A stretch of DNA of 13,113 nucleotides from CAKSHC01 sp045594545. Its GTDB lineage: Bacteria > Bacillota > Clostridia > Oscillospirales > UMGS1783. The notes beneath the pieces were generated by a model. It made no database searches. It worked only from the letters and a program-made list of their open reading frames with translations, and was not told where the DNA came from. The DNA lies in the NCBI GenBank assembly GCA_045594545.1, contig JAZNYQ010000063.1, positions 1 to 13,113 on the forward strand, in the 5' to 3' direction. Below, in pieces: positions 1 to 6,585 of this stretch. The translations under genes and the position numbers were made by a program. Position 1 is the first letter of the stretch; every line of letters begins with the position of its first letter.

Positions 1-104
1 TCATCGCCGGAGGATTGATTGAAACCAAAGCCGAAGTTATGTCAGCGCTTGGATGCGGTGCGGTTGCGGTATCAACGGGAACGCAGGAGTTGTGGTCCCT
101 GTAA
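1..104 (+). CDS. glpP: GlpP-like glycerol-3-phosphate-responsive antiterminator, C-terminal end (partial)
   Basis: Only the last 33 codons are inside the window (reading from base 3, TAA at 102-104). The gene enters from the left edge. The visible peptide contains IAGGLIETKAEVMSALGCGA and ends in AVSTGTQELWSL. This matches the family's C-terminus, where a GGL...V..AL..GA.AVS segment precedes a short terminal helix ending in a Trp. In Bacillus, GlpP with bound glycerol-3-phosphate acts on leader mRNAs of glp operons so that transcription passes an intrinsic terminator. Here a strong terminator hairpin follows 26 bases downstream and a GlpA-like dehydrogenase lies beyond it, so context supports the call. 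The N-terminal part and RNA-binding residues are not visible, so the assignment rests on the tail motif and the neighbours. Confidence 0.72.
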   Translation, partial: IAGGLIETKAEVMSALGCGAVAVSTGTQELWSL

Positions 105-130
105 ACTAAATATTTCCGAAGAGATAAAGA

Positions 131-180
131 GTAACGGAAAATAAGACGGTGAAGCCGCCTTATTTTTCGTTACCTTTTTT
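131..180 (+). terminator. Strong intrinsic terminator / probable glp leader attenuator
   Basis: A 19-bp stem pairs 131-149 with 155-173. It contains one A-C mismatch and one G-U pair, and the loop is TGAAG (150-154). A T-run follows (CTTTTTT, 174-180). The hairpin lies 31 bases before the ATG of the GlpA-like gene and directly after the glpP-like stop. As a plain terminator it would end the glpP transcript. By analogy with Bacillus glp leaders, it could be the element that GlpP plus glycerol-3-phosphate overrides. I saw no convincing separate promoter between 104 and 131. Confidence 0.85.
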
Positions 181-210
181 ATTTGTAAAAAACATAAAAA
201 GGAGTAAAGA

Positions 211-1644
211 ATGAAGTACGATGTATTGATTGCCGGTGCAGGGGTAATCGGCAGCATGGTGGCGCGAGAGTTGTCCAAATATCAACTTTCCGTTTGCCTG
301 GTGGAAAAAGAAAATGATGTGGCTATGGGGGCAACGAAGGCCAACAGTGGAATTATCCATGGCGGTTATGACCCGGAACCGAACACATTAAAGGCAGAAA
401 TGAATACGCAGGGCGTGGCGATGTTGTATGAAGCGGCCGAGCAACTGCATGTGCCATATCGCCAAAACGGTTCTATGATCTGCGCGTTTGGGGAGGAGCA
501 GGAGCCGGCCATTCATGAATTGTATGAACGCGGTATAACTAACGGCATATCGGAAATGAAGATTCTTAGCGGCGATGAGGCGCGTCGGTTAGAGCCGAAT
601 CTGTCCAAAGACATTACCCTTGTGCTTCATGTTCCAACTGCAGGCATCATCTGTCCGTATAAACTTACCATTGCTGCGGTCGGTAACGCTATGGACAATG
701 GTGTAGATCTGAAACGAAATTTTGAGATTGTATCCATTGAAAAGAAGGATCATTTTACTCTTTGTTCTGCTTCGGGAGAAAAGGTAGAGGGCGAATATCT
801 TATCAATTGTGCCGGTTGTTACAGTGATAAGATCGCCGCAATGGCCGGAGATTGTGATTATACTATTATCCCTCGTTCCGGTGAGTATTTGTTGCTAGAC
901 CGCAATGCGGGAAATATGGTTTCTCATACCATATTCCAAGTCCCTACAAAAGAAGGAAAGGGAATTCTGGTGACCCCTACGGCGGATGGCAACCTGCTTA
1001 CAGGACCTACGGCCATGGTTGTTGAGGCACCCGATCATACTGAATTGACAAAAGATGGGATTGATACGGTAATTCGACTGGCTAAGAAAAGCGTGCCCGA
1101 CGTAAACTTCCGTCAAGTCATTACTTCGTTTGCCGGTGTGCGTTCGTCGGAGAAGAAGGGTGACTTTATTATTGAAGCATCCACCAAGGTGAAGAATTTT
1201 GTACAGGCAGCGGCTATTGATTCGCCGGGATTGACATCCAGTGTCGCGATTGCACGCCGAGTAGTAAAGATTCTCAATTCCATTGGGCTTCCTTTAGTTT
1301 CAAAGGATAATTGGAATGGTGAGCGGGAGGATATGGAATCCTTCCATCACATGACCGATGAGCAAAAGGATGCATTCATTAAAGAAAACCCCGCATTTGG
1401 TAAAATCATTTGCCGATGTGAAATGATCAGCGAAGGGGAAATTCGTCAGGCGATTACCCAGAATCCCCCTGCCATGGATATGGATGGAGTGAAACGTCGT
1501 ACGAGAGCCGGCATGGGGCGTTGTCAAGGCGGTTTCTGCTCGCCATATGTCATGAAAATGATTGCGCAGGAGAATAATATTGCTCAGCAGGATGTTACTA
1601 AAAAGGGACGAGCATCTCATATGTTGATAGGGAGGATCCAATAA
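211..1644 (+). CDS. glpA: GlpA-like FAD-dependent glycerol-3-phosphate dehydrogenase with C-terminal BFD-type [2Fe-2S] domain
   Basis: This 477-residue flavoprotein probably oxidises glycerol-3-phosphate to dihydroxyacetone phosphate. The N-terminus carries a Rossmann FAD motif (GAGVIG, residues 9-14) followed by the DAO-fold segment ATKANSGIIHGGYD. The C-terminus has a BFD-like iron-sulfur domain with cysteines at about 401, 403, 438 and 443 (CRC ... GRCQGGFC). That layout occurs in GlpA-type anaerobic dehydrogenases and not in aerobic GlpD. The start is supported by AAGGAG at 199-204, six bases before ATG. The stop overlaps the next ATG by one base (TAATG), so the genes are probably translationally coupled. 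The upstream glpP fragment and terminator support a glycerol-3-phosphate substrate. Related family members oxidise 2-hydroxyglutarate (LhgO), so the substrate is inferred and not proven. Confidence 0.82.
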   Translation: MKYDVLIAGAGVIGSMVARELSKYQLSVCLVEKENDVAMGATKANSGIIHGGYDPEPNTLKAEMNTQGVAMLYEAAEQLHVPYRQNGSMICAFGEEQEPAIHELYERGITNGISEMKILSGDEARRLEPNLSKDITLVLHVPTAGIICPYKLTIAAVGNAMDNGVDLKRNFEIVSIEKKDHFTLCSASGEKVEGEYLINCAGCYSDKIAAMAGDCDYTIIPRSGEYLLLDRNAGNMVSHTIFQVPTKEGKGILVTPTADGNLLTGPTAMVVEAPDHTELTKDGIDTVIRLAKKSVPDVNFRQVITSFAGVRSSEKKGDFIIEASTKVKNFVQAAAIDSPGLTSSVAIARRVVKILNSIGLPLVSKDNWNGEREDMESFHHMTDEQKDAFIKENPAFGKIICRCEMISEGEIRQAITQNPPAMDMDGVKRRTRAGMGRCQGGFCSPYVMKMIAQENNIAQQDVTKKGRASHMLIGRIQ

Positions 1645-2888
1645 TGACGGAACATGATATTGTGGTTGTCGGCGGTGGGCCTGCCGGCATGGCAGCGGCC
1701 GTTGCCGCCTATGATAAGGGAATAACGGATGTTGTTATTTTAGATCGGGAAGAAAGCCTTGGCGGAATTTTGCGTCAGTGTATTCATAACGGTTTTGGCT
1801 TACATAAGCTCGGTCGCGAATTAACCGGACCGGAATATGCGGCCGTGTATGCCGACATGGTAAAAGAACGCGGAATTACCGTATATCACGAAACGATGGT
1901 TACTGATATTACCAAGGATAAAGTGGTAACAGCCACAAACCGAAACGGAATTCTGAAGATTCAGGCAAAAGCCGTTATTTTGGCTATGGGCTGCCGTGAA
2001 CGCAGCCGAGGAGCCTTAAATATTTGCGGCACCCGACCCGCAGGCATCTATAGTGCGGGTACGGCACAAAAACTGATCAATTGCGAAGGATATATGGTCG
2101 GTAAAAAGGTAGTTATCCTTGGTTCGGGTGATATCGGTTTGATCATGGCGCGCCGTATGTCGCTGGAGGGTGCTAAGGTTGAGGCGGTCTGTGAACTGAT
2201 GAGCTATTCGGGCGGTCTGACAAGAAATATCGTGCAATGCTTGTATGATTATGATATTCCGCTTTATCTAAGTACAACGGTTGTAGAAATTCACGGCAAA
2301 GAGAGAGTGACGGGCGTAACGGTAGCTCAAGTAGATGATCATCGCCAGGAGATTCCCGAAACCCGCCGATTCATTGAATGTGATACCCTGTTGCTTTCCT
2401 GCGGATTAATTCCGGAAAATGAATTAACCCAAGCAGCAGGAATCTGCATGGACGGCATAACCGGCGGTGCCGTTGTGGACCAGAATCGTCAGACCAGTAT
2501 TGCCGGTATTTTTGCCTGCGGTAATGTTCTTCAGGTACATGATTTGGTAGACTATGTGTCCGATGAAGCCGAGATGGCGGGTATCGGAGCGGCGGATTAT
2601 GTTATGGGCGTTCAAGAGTCTGATATGTCCGTTTCTACCAAAGCCGGTAGCGGTGTACGCTATGTCCTTCCTCAACGCGTGAACAAAAACGGGAAAGATG
2701 TTTCTTTGTTCTTGCGCGTAGATCAGCCGTACGGGAAAGTAAGATTCATCGTATATTCTAAAGATGAAGTGTTGGTGAATGCTATGCGGTTAAAAGCCGC
2801 ACCCGGTGAAATGGAAAAAATACGTATTCCGGCTGATAAGTTGGCAAACGCAGAGGAATTGACAGTAAGTCTGGAGGAGATCAAATGA
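1644..2888 (+). CDS. FAD/NAD(P)-binding oxidoreductase, second subunit of the GlpA-like dehydrogenase
   Basis: A 414-residue two-dinucleotide-binding flavoprotein. The FAD motif GGGPAG is at residues 10-15, a second Rossmann motif GSGDIG is at 160-165, and a C-terminal flavin-contacting segment reads GIFACGNVLQVHDLVDYVS. The CGTRPAGIYSAGTAQ stretch is typical of the HcnB/opine-oxidase-like oxidoreductases found beside GlpA-like proteins in Firmicutes. It probably passes electrons from the GlpA-like subunit to NAD or another acceptor, filling the slot of E. coli GlpB without being a close GlpB homologue. The RBS GGGAGG (1630-1635) lies inside the end of the preceding gene. Its TGA overlaps the next ATG by four bases (ATGA). 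The role as a dehydrogenase partner is inferred from gene order, and the electron acceptor is unknown. Confidence 0.8.
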   Translation: MTEHDIVVVGGGPAGMAAAVAAYDKGITDVVILDREESLGGILRQCIHNGFGLHKLGRELTGPEYAAVYADMVKERGITVYHETMVTDITKDKVVTATNRNGILKIQAKAVILAMGCRERSRGALNICGTRPAGIYSAGTAQKLINCEGYMVGKKVVILGSGDIGLIMARRMSLEGAKVEAVCELMSYSGGLTRNIVQCLYDYDIPLYLSTTVVEIHGKERVTGVTVAQVDDHRQEIPETRRFIECDTLLLSCGLIPENELTQAAGICMDGITGGAVVDQNRQTSIAGIFACGNVLQVHDLVDYVSDEAEMAGIGAADYVMGVQESDMSVSTKAGSGVRYVLPQRVNKNGKDVSLFLRVDQPYGKVRFIVYSKDEVLVNAMRLKAAPGEMEKIRIPADKLANAEELTVSLEEIK

Positions 2889-3232
2889 AAAGAGAACTAA
2901 CGTGTATTATATGCCCAAGAGGTTGTTCTTTGCAGGTGGAAATATGCGGGGATGAAGTAAAGGTAAGCGGTAACGCCTGTCCCAAAGGTGCTACCTACGG
3001 CCATGATGAATGTTTACACCCGACTCGTACCGTTACCTCTATCGTGCGGGTATCCAATCGGGAGGATACCATGGTCAGCGTTAAAACAGCCGAGCCGATT
3101 CCTAAAGAGAATATATTCGATCTGATGAAAATAATTCGGTCGACATCTGTGCAAGCCCCCGTTGTGATTGGGGATGTAATTTGTAAAAATGTATACGGAA
3201 CCGATGTAATTGCCACAAAGGCGATTGATTAA
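2885..3232 (+). CDS. DUF1667 cysteine-rich small protein, third member of the glp-type operon
   Basis: A 115-residue soluble protein with Cys7, Cys10 and Cys14 in CIICPRGC, followed by Cys32 in ACPKG. CxxCxxxC plus a distal CPKG resembles the N-terminal iron-sulfur segment of molybdopterin oxidoreductases and is the hallmark of DUF1667. The spacing suggests a bound [4Fe-4S] cluster, although the protein lacks any molybdopterin domain. It has no signal peptide or membrane segment, so it is not a membrane anchor like E. coli GlpC. The four-base ATGA overlap with the upstream oxidoreductase implies coupled translation and a shared complex. A probable RBS (GGAGGAG) lies inside the end of the preceding gene. 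The family is recognised with good confidence; its function as an electron-transfer subunit is inferred. Confidence 0.85.
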   Translation: MKRELTCIICPRGCSLQVEICGDEVKVSGNACPKGATYGHDECLHPTRTVTSIVRVSNREDTMVSVKTAEPIPKENIFDLMKIIRSTSVQAPVVIGDVICKNVYGTDVIATKAID

Positions 3233-3234
3233 TG

Positions 3235-3272
3235 AAAAAGCATACAATCCATTGCGGATTGTATGCTTTTTT
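3235..3272 (+). terminator. Intrinsic terminator closing the glp-type operon
   Basis: The perfect stem AAAAAGCATACAATCC (3235-3250) pairs with the complementary arm at 3256-3271 around the loop ATTGC (3251-3255). It ends in a T6 run (3267-3272). It starts two bases after the DUF1667 stop codon. The A-tract on the left arm means it could also act on the opposite strand, but no gene approaches from that side. Confidence 0.93.
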
Positions 3273-3284
3273 GTATGGATAAAC

Positions 3285-3313
3285 TTGCAACAACAGTAAA
3301 AATGTTATATGAT
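3285..3313 (+). promoter_or_regulatory. Sigma-A-type promoter for the ABC-F/comM unit
   Basis: TTGCAA (3285-3290) and TATGAT (3308-3313) are separated by exactly 17 bp, directly downstream of the terminator. The predicted start of transcription is near 3320, giving a leader of about 20 bases before the ABC-F ATG at 3341. The promoter position also rules out the in-frame upstream ATG at 3263. Confidence 0.8.
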
Positions 3314-3340
3314 ATAGGTAATATTATTGGAGTTGTGTGC

Positions 3341-4894
3341 ATGAGTATACTTGATGTTAAAAATCTAACCCATACCTTTGGCGATAAAAAACTGTTTAAC
3401 GATACCGGTATGTCGCTGTTTCAAGGCGATAAAATGGGGTTAACCGGATTAAATGGTGCGGGCAAAACCACATTTATTCAAATGTTGATTGGGGAACTGA
3501 TACCGGATAAAGGAAGTATTCGTTGGAATCCCAAGTGTAAAGTCAGTTATTTGGATCAGCAGGTTGGGGTTAAGGAAAAGAAAACGGTGTATCAATTTCT
3601 GGAGGGCGCTTTTGCGGATCTTATTGAAACGGAACGCCGTCTTCAGGAAGTAAATGCCAAAATTGCACAAACAACCGATGATAATGAATTGTATAAACTG
3701 TATATGCGTGCCGGTGCGATGCAAGAAGATCTGGAAAGCCGTAATTTCTACGGAATAAAAAGCCAGATCGATAAGATTGCCCACGGATTAAGTATACAAG
3801 CTTTTGGTATGGATACGCCGCTAAGTAACCTGAGCGGCGGACAACGCATTCGTGTATTATTAGCCAAAATGTTGTTGGAAAATCCCGATGTGTTGATCCT
3901 GGATGAGCCGACAAACTTTCTGGACAAGGAAAATATCGACTGGTTAATTAAGTATCTGACAGGCTTTAAGGGGGCTTTTATTTTAGTTAGCCATGATTTT
4001 GATTTTTTAAATCGGGTTGTCAATTGCATCGTCGATATTGAGTTTGGAAAAATGACTCGATTTAACGGCGATTATAAAAGCTTTGTTACCCAAAAAGAGG
4101 GAAAACACCAAGAATATATTAAACAATATAATGCTCAACAAAAAGAAGTAGCGGCATTAGAGGATTATATCAATCGCAATATTGTTCGTGCCTCCACATC
4201 GGCGATGGCCAAGAGCCGACGCAAGAAGTTGGAAAAGATGGAGCTTATGGAGAAGCCGAATGAAGTTCCGCCGCCAACCTTTCAGTTTTCTTTTTCGGCT
4301 CCGGTTGGTAAAACAGTATTGTGGGTGAACGATCTTGAGGTGGGCTACGATCAACCGTTACTGCCGAAAATCAATTTTATTTTGCGTTTAGGTGAAAAAA
4401 TAGCCGTTACCGGTTTCAATGGCATAGGGAAAACGACCTTTTTGAAGTCAATTTGTGGCTTTTTAGCACCGATTTCTGGCAGTTTTAAGTATGCAGATCG
4501 GCTAAAAATAGGCTATTATGAGCAAGAAAATGTATGGGAAGACGCTACTTTATCGCCATTTCAGGAAATAAAAAACTGTTTTCCGCGCCTAAATGATAAA
4601 GAAGTGCGGTCCGCATTGGCTCGATGTGGACTGAAAAATGCACTTATGACTCAAAAACTGTCCACGCTATCCGGCGGGGAACAGGCTAAAGTTAAGATCT
4701 GTAAATTAACATTGGATTCTTTTGGATTATTGGTTTTGGACGAGCCGACAAACCATCTGGATGTTATGGCCATCGAACAACTGAAAACGGCGATCGATGC
4801 CTTTGAGGGTAGTGTCATTTTTGTTTCTCACAGTAAGGAATTTTGCGAGCAAGTGGCTGACCGCACATTCGATTTTGAATCCCTGTTTGATTAA
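3341..4894 (+). CDS. yfmM: ABC-F family ATPase (YfmM-like translation factor)
   Basis: A 517-residue protein with two ABC ATPase domains and no membrane segments, typical of ABC-F proteins that act on the ribosome. Domain 1 has Walker A GLNGAGKTT (36-44), signature LSGGQ (164-168) and Walker B LILDEPTNFLD. Domain 2 has GFNGIGKTT (358-366), LSGGE and LVLDEPTNHLD. A charged, Lys-rich linker joins them, as in the P-site-tRNA interaction region. The N-terminus, the NFLD form and the overall length resemble Bacillus YfmM from memory, not by alignment. I chose ATG 3341 because GGAG (3329-3332) precedes it and a promoter lies just upstream. The in-frame ATG at 3263 falls inside the terminator hairpin and before the promoter. 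It could be a general translation factor or an antibiotic-resistance ABC-F; the short linker favours the former. Confidence 0.9.
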   Translation: MSILDVKNLTHTFGDKKLFNDTGMSLFQGDKMGLTGLNGAGKTTFIQMLIGELIPDKGSIRWNPKCKVSYLDQQVGVKEKKTVYQFLEGAFADLIETERRLQEVNAKIAQTTDDNELYKLYMRAGAMQEDLESRNFYGIKSQIDKIAHGLSIQAFGMDTPLSNLSGGQRIRVLLAKMLLENPDVLILDEPTNFLDKENIDWLIKYLTGFKGAFILVSHDFDFLNRVVNCIVDIEFGKMTRFNGDYKSFVTQKEGKHQEYIKQYNAQQKEVAALEDYINRNIVRASTSAMAKSRRKKLEKMELMEKPNEVPPPTFQFSFSAPVGKTVLWVNDLEVGYDQPLLPKINFILRLGEKIAVTGFNGIGKTTFLKSICGFLAPISGSFKYADRLKIGYYEQENVWEDATLSPFQEIKNCFPRLNDKEVRSALARCGLKNALMTQKLSTLSGGEQAKVKICKLTLDSFGLLVLDEPTNHLDVMAIEQLKTAIDAFEGSVIFVSHSKEFCEQVADRTFDFESLFD

Positions 4895-4906
4895 GGAGTA
4901 AACGAT

Positions 4907-6442
4907 ATGGTTTCAAAAATTTATTCTGCCGGCACGGATGGGATCAGCGGTTACCTTGTTGAGGCAGAAATTGATGTATCCCAAGGATTACCGTCTTTTG
5001 ATATTGTGGGTTTGCCGGACGCGGCAGTAAAAGAATCGAAAGAACGTGTGCGCTCTGCGGTTAAAAATTGCGGCTACGAGATGCCGACGCGCCGAATAAC
5101 GGTTAATTTAGCGCCGGCTGATAAGCGCAAGGAGGGAGCAGTTTTTGATCTCCCTATCCTTATTGGACTACTGCAAGCATCGGGTCAGCTTTTGGCTGAT
5201 CTGAATCAGACGGCGTTTATAGGGGAATTATCCCTTTCCGGTGATATTCGTCCGATCTATGGAGTGTTACCCATTGTTATTTCGCTAAAAGAGGCAGGAG
5301 TAAAACGGGTGTTTGTGCCGCTGGATAATGCCGATGAAGCTTCAATCGTTCAAGGTATTGATGTATATCCCGCTGAGCATGTGATTCGCGTGATTGACCA
5401 CCTGCTGAATGTTTCGCCCATTCCGGTTGCCATGCCGCGGGAAGATATGTATTTGAATGATGAGATCTATCCGCTGGATTTTGCCGATGTTGCCGGTCAA
5501 TTTTTACCAAAGAAAGCATTGGAAACGGCAGCGGCCGGCGGACACAATATCTTATTGATCGGGCCGCCCGGATCCGGTAAAAGTATGCTAGCCAAACGTT
5601 TACCGTCGATCTTGCCGGATATGACACAGGAAGAAGCCATTGAGGCAACAAAAATTCATTCCATTTCCGGCTTGCTGTCGCCGTCACATCCAATGGTGAA
5701 TAAACGGCCGTTCCGTGCTCCGCACCATACCATATCCTACGCAGGTATGGCGGGTGGAGGCAGTAATCCGCGACCGGGTGAAATTTCATTGGCGCATCAC
5801 GGCGTGTTATTTTTGGATGAATTGCCGGAATATCCGAAAAATGTATTAGAGGTACTGCGTCAGCCGTTAGAGGACGGCAAGGTTCGCATTGCCCGCGCCA
5901 GCCAAACAGTAGAATATCCGTGTAATTTTATGCTGGTTTGTGCCATGAACCCCTGCCGTTGCGGTTTTTTAGGACACCCGACAAAGGCATGTAAATGTTC
6001 TCCGAATGAGATTGATCGATATGTGAGTAAGATATCGGGACCGCTATTGGACCGTATTGATATTCAAATTGAGGTCCCTGCCGTTTCATATGGTGACCTA
6101 ACCAATCAGAATCGGGGAGAGTCTTCGTCGGAGATCAAAAACCGTGTCAATCAGGCCAGAAAAATTCAACAGGAACGCTATCGCGGTACGGGAGTAACTT
6201 GTAATGCGGATATTCAAGGAGATTTAATTAAGAAATATTGCATGCCCACTCCGTCAGCATCGAAATTGCTGCAAACAATCTTTGAGAAGTTGACTCTTTC
6301 TGCACGCGGATACGATCGGATATTGAAAGTTTCGCGCACGATTGCTGATTTAAAAGGTCACGAATTTATCATGGAAGATGACATTGCTGAGGCGTCGCAA
6401 TACCGTGCTTTGGATAAAAAATATTTCCACTCGCACCGATAA
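4907..6442 (+). CDS. comM: ComM/YifB family Mg-chelatase-like AAA+ ATPase
   Basis: A complete 511-residue protein. It has an N-terminal Lon-protease-like/ChlI domain (about 1-170, with the GLPDAAVKESKERVRSA motif) and an AAA+ Mg-chelatase core with Walker A GPPGSGKS (219-226) and Walker B LFLDE (301-305). The core carries a CxC-x9-CxC cysteine insert (350, 352, 362, 364). The C-terminal domain has SARGYDRILKVSRTIADL. ComM is a hexameric helicase that drives branch migration during natural transformation, and most bacteria have a YifB homologue even without known competence. AAGGAG at 4893-4898 overlaps the TAA of the ABC-F gene, 8 bases before ATG, so the two genes are co-transcribed and probably coupled. 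I see no intrinsic terminator after the stop, so some readthrough into the murE region is possible. Confidence 0.95.
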   Translation: MVSKIYSAGTDGISGYLVEAEIDVSQGLPSFDIVGLPDAAVKESKERVRSAVKNCGYEMPTRRITVNLAPADKRKEGAVFDLPILIGLLQASGQLLADLNQTAFIGELSLSGDIRPIYGVLPIVISLKEAGVKRVFVPLDNADEASIVQGIDVYPAEHVIRVIDHLLNVSPIPVAMPREDMYLNDEIYPLDFADVAGQFLPKKALETAAAGGHNILLIGPPGSGKSMLAKRLPSILPDMTQEEAIEATKIHSISGLLSPSHPMVNKRPFRAPHHTISYAGMAGGGSNPRPGEISLAHHGVLFLDELPEYPKNVLEVLRQPLEDGKVRIARASQTVEYPCNFMLVCAMNPCRCGFLGHPTKACKCSPNEIDRYVSKISGPLLDRIDIQIEVPAVSYGDLTNQNRGESSSEIKNRVNQARKIQQERYRGTGVTCNADIQGDLIKKYCMPTPSASKLLQTIFEKLTLSARGYDRILKVSRTIADLKGHEFIMEDDIAEASQYRALDKKYFHSHR

Positions 6443-6585
6443 TGAATAATCCACATGTTGACATAAAAACTGTGGATAACCCTGTGGAAATAGTGGAAAA
6501 GCATGTATTTCATGACCTTTTTCGATAAAATGAGAGTCATTACTTATCATTATAACAAAACATTATGTAAACAAATGAGGGTAAA
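6443..6585. other. Non-coding gap with DnaA-box cluster and AT-rich stretch
   Basis: This 143-base gap between comM and murE has DnaA-box-like 9-mers in its first 60 bases. Bases 6501-6585 then contain only 23 G or C of 85. It also holds TTGACA (6458-6463), a perfect -35 hexamer, but no acceptable -10 sits 16-18 bp downstream, so I do not call a promoter. The short inverted repeat AATGA-GAG-TCATT (6529-6541) lacks a T-run and is unlikely to terminate transcription. Confidence 0.6.
6447..6500. promoter_or_regulatory. DnaA-box cluster (one perfect, three near matches)
   Basis: The perfect DnaA box TTATCCACA is present on the minus strand (TGTGGATAA, 6471-6479). On the plus strand TAATCCACA (6447-6455) differs at one position and faces the perfect box. 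Two further minus-strand-type sites follow head to tail: TGTGGAAAT (6483-6491, two mismatches) and AGTGGAAAA (6492-6500, two mismatches). Four sites in 54 bases, followed by an AT-rich stretch, suggests DnaA binding. It could regulate murE, titrate DnaA or form part of an origin. No dnaA or dnaN gene is in the window. The degenerate sites could be coincidental. Confidence 0.5.

Noticed and set aside
3263..3340. N-terminal extension of the ABC-F gene from an in-frame ATG at 3263
   Set aside because: This ATG lies inside the terminator hairpin and upstream of the promoter (3285-3313). It has no suitable RBS, whereas ATG 3341 has GGAG at the right distance and starts with the family's N-terminal sequence.
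5277..5789. 170-codon open frame on the minus strand inside comM
   Set aside because: It is antisense to a conserved AAA+ gene. The translation shows no recognisable domain, and no RBS or promoter evidence supports it.
6458..6463. TTGACA as the -35 of a murE promoter
   Set aside because: No -10-like hexamer lies 16-18 bp downstream (the bases there read CCCTGTGG). The AT-rich region further on has TAAAAT and TATAAC but no matching -35.
6524..6560. Fur/PerR-like operator in the AT-rich murE leader
   Set aside because: The best alignment to a 7-1-7 Fur consensus gives only about 9 of 14 matches, and the PerR-like match is partial. Such matches are expected by chance in AT-rich DNA.
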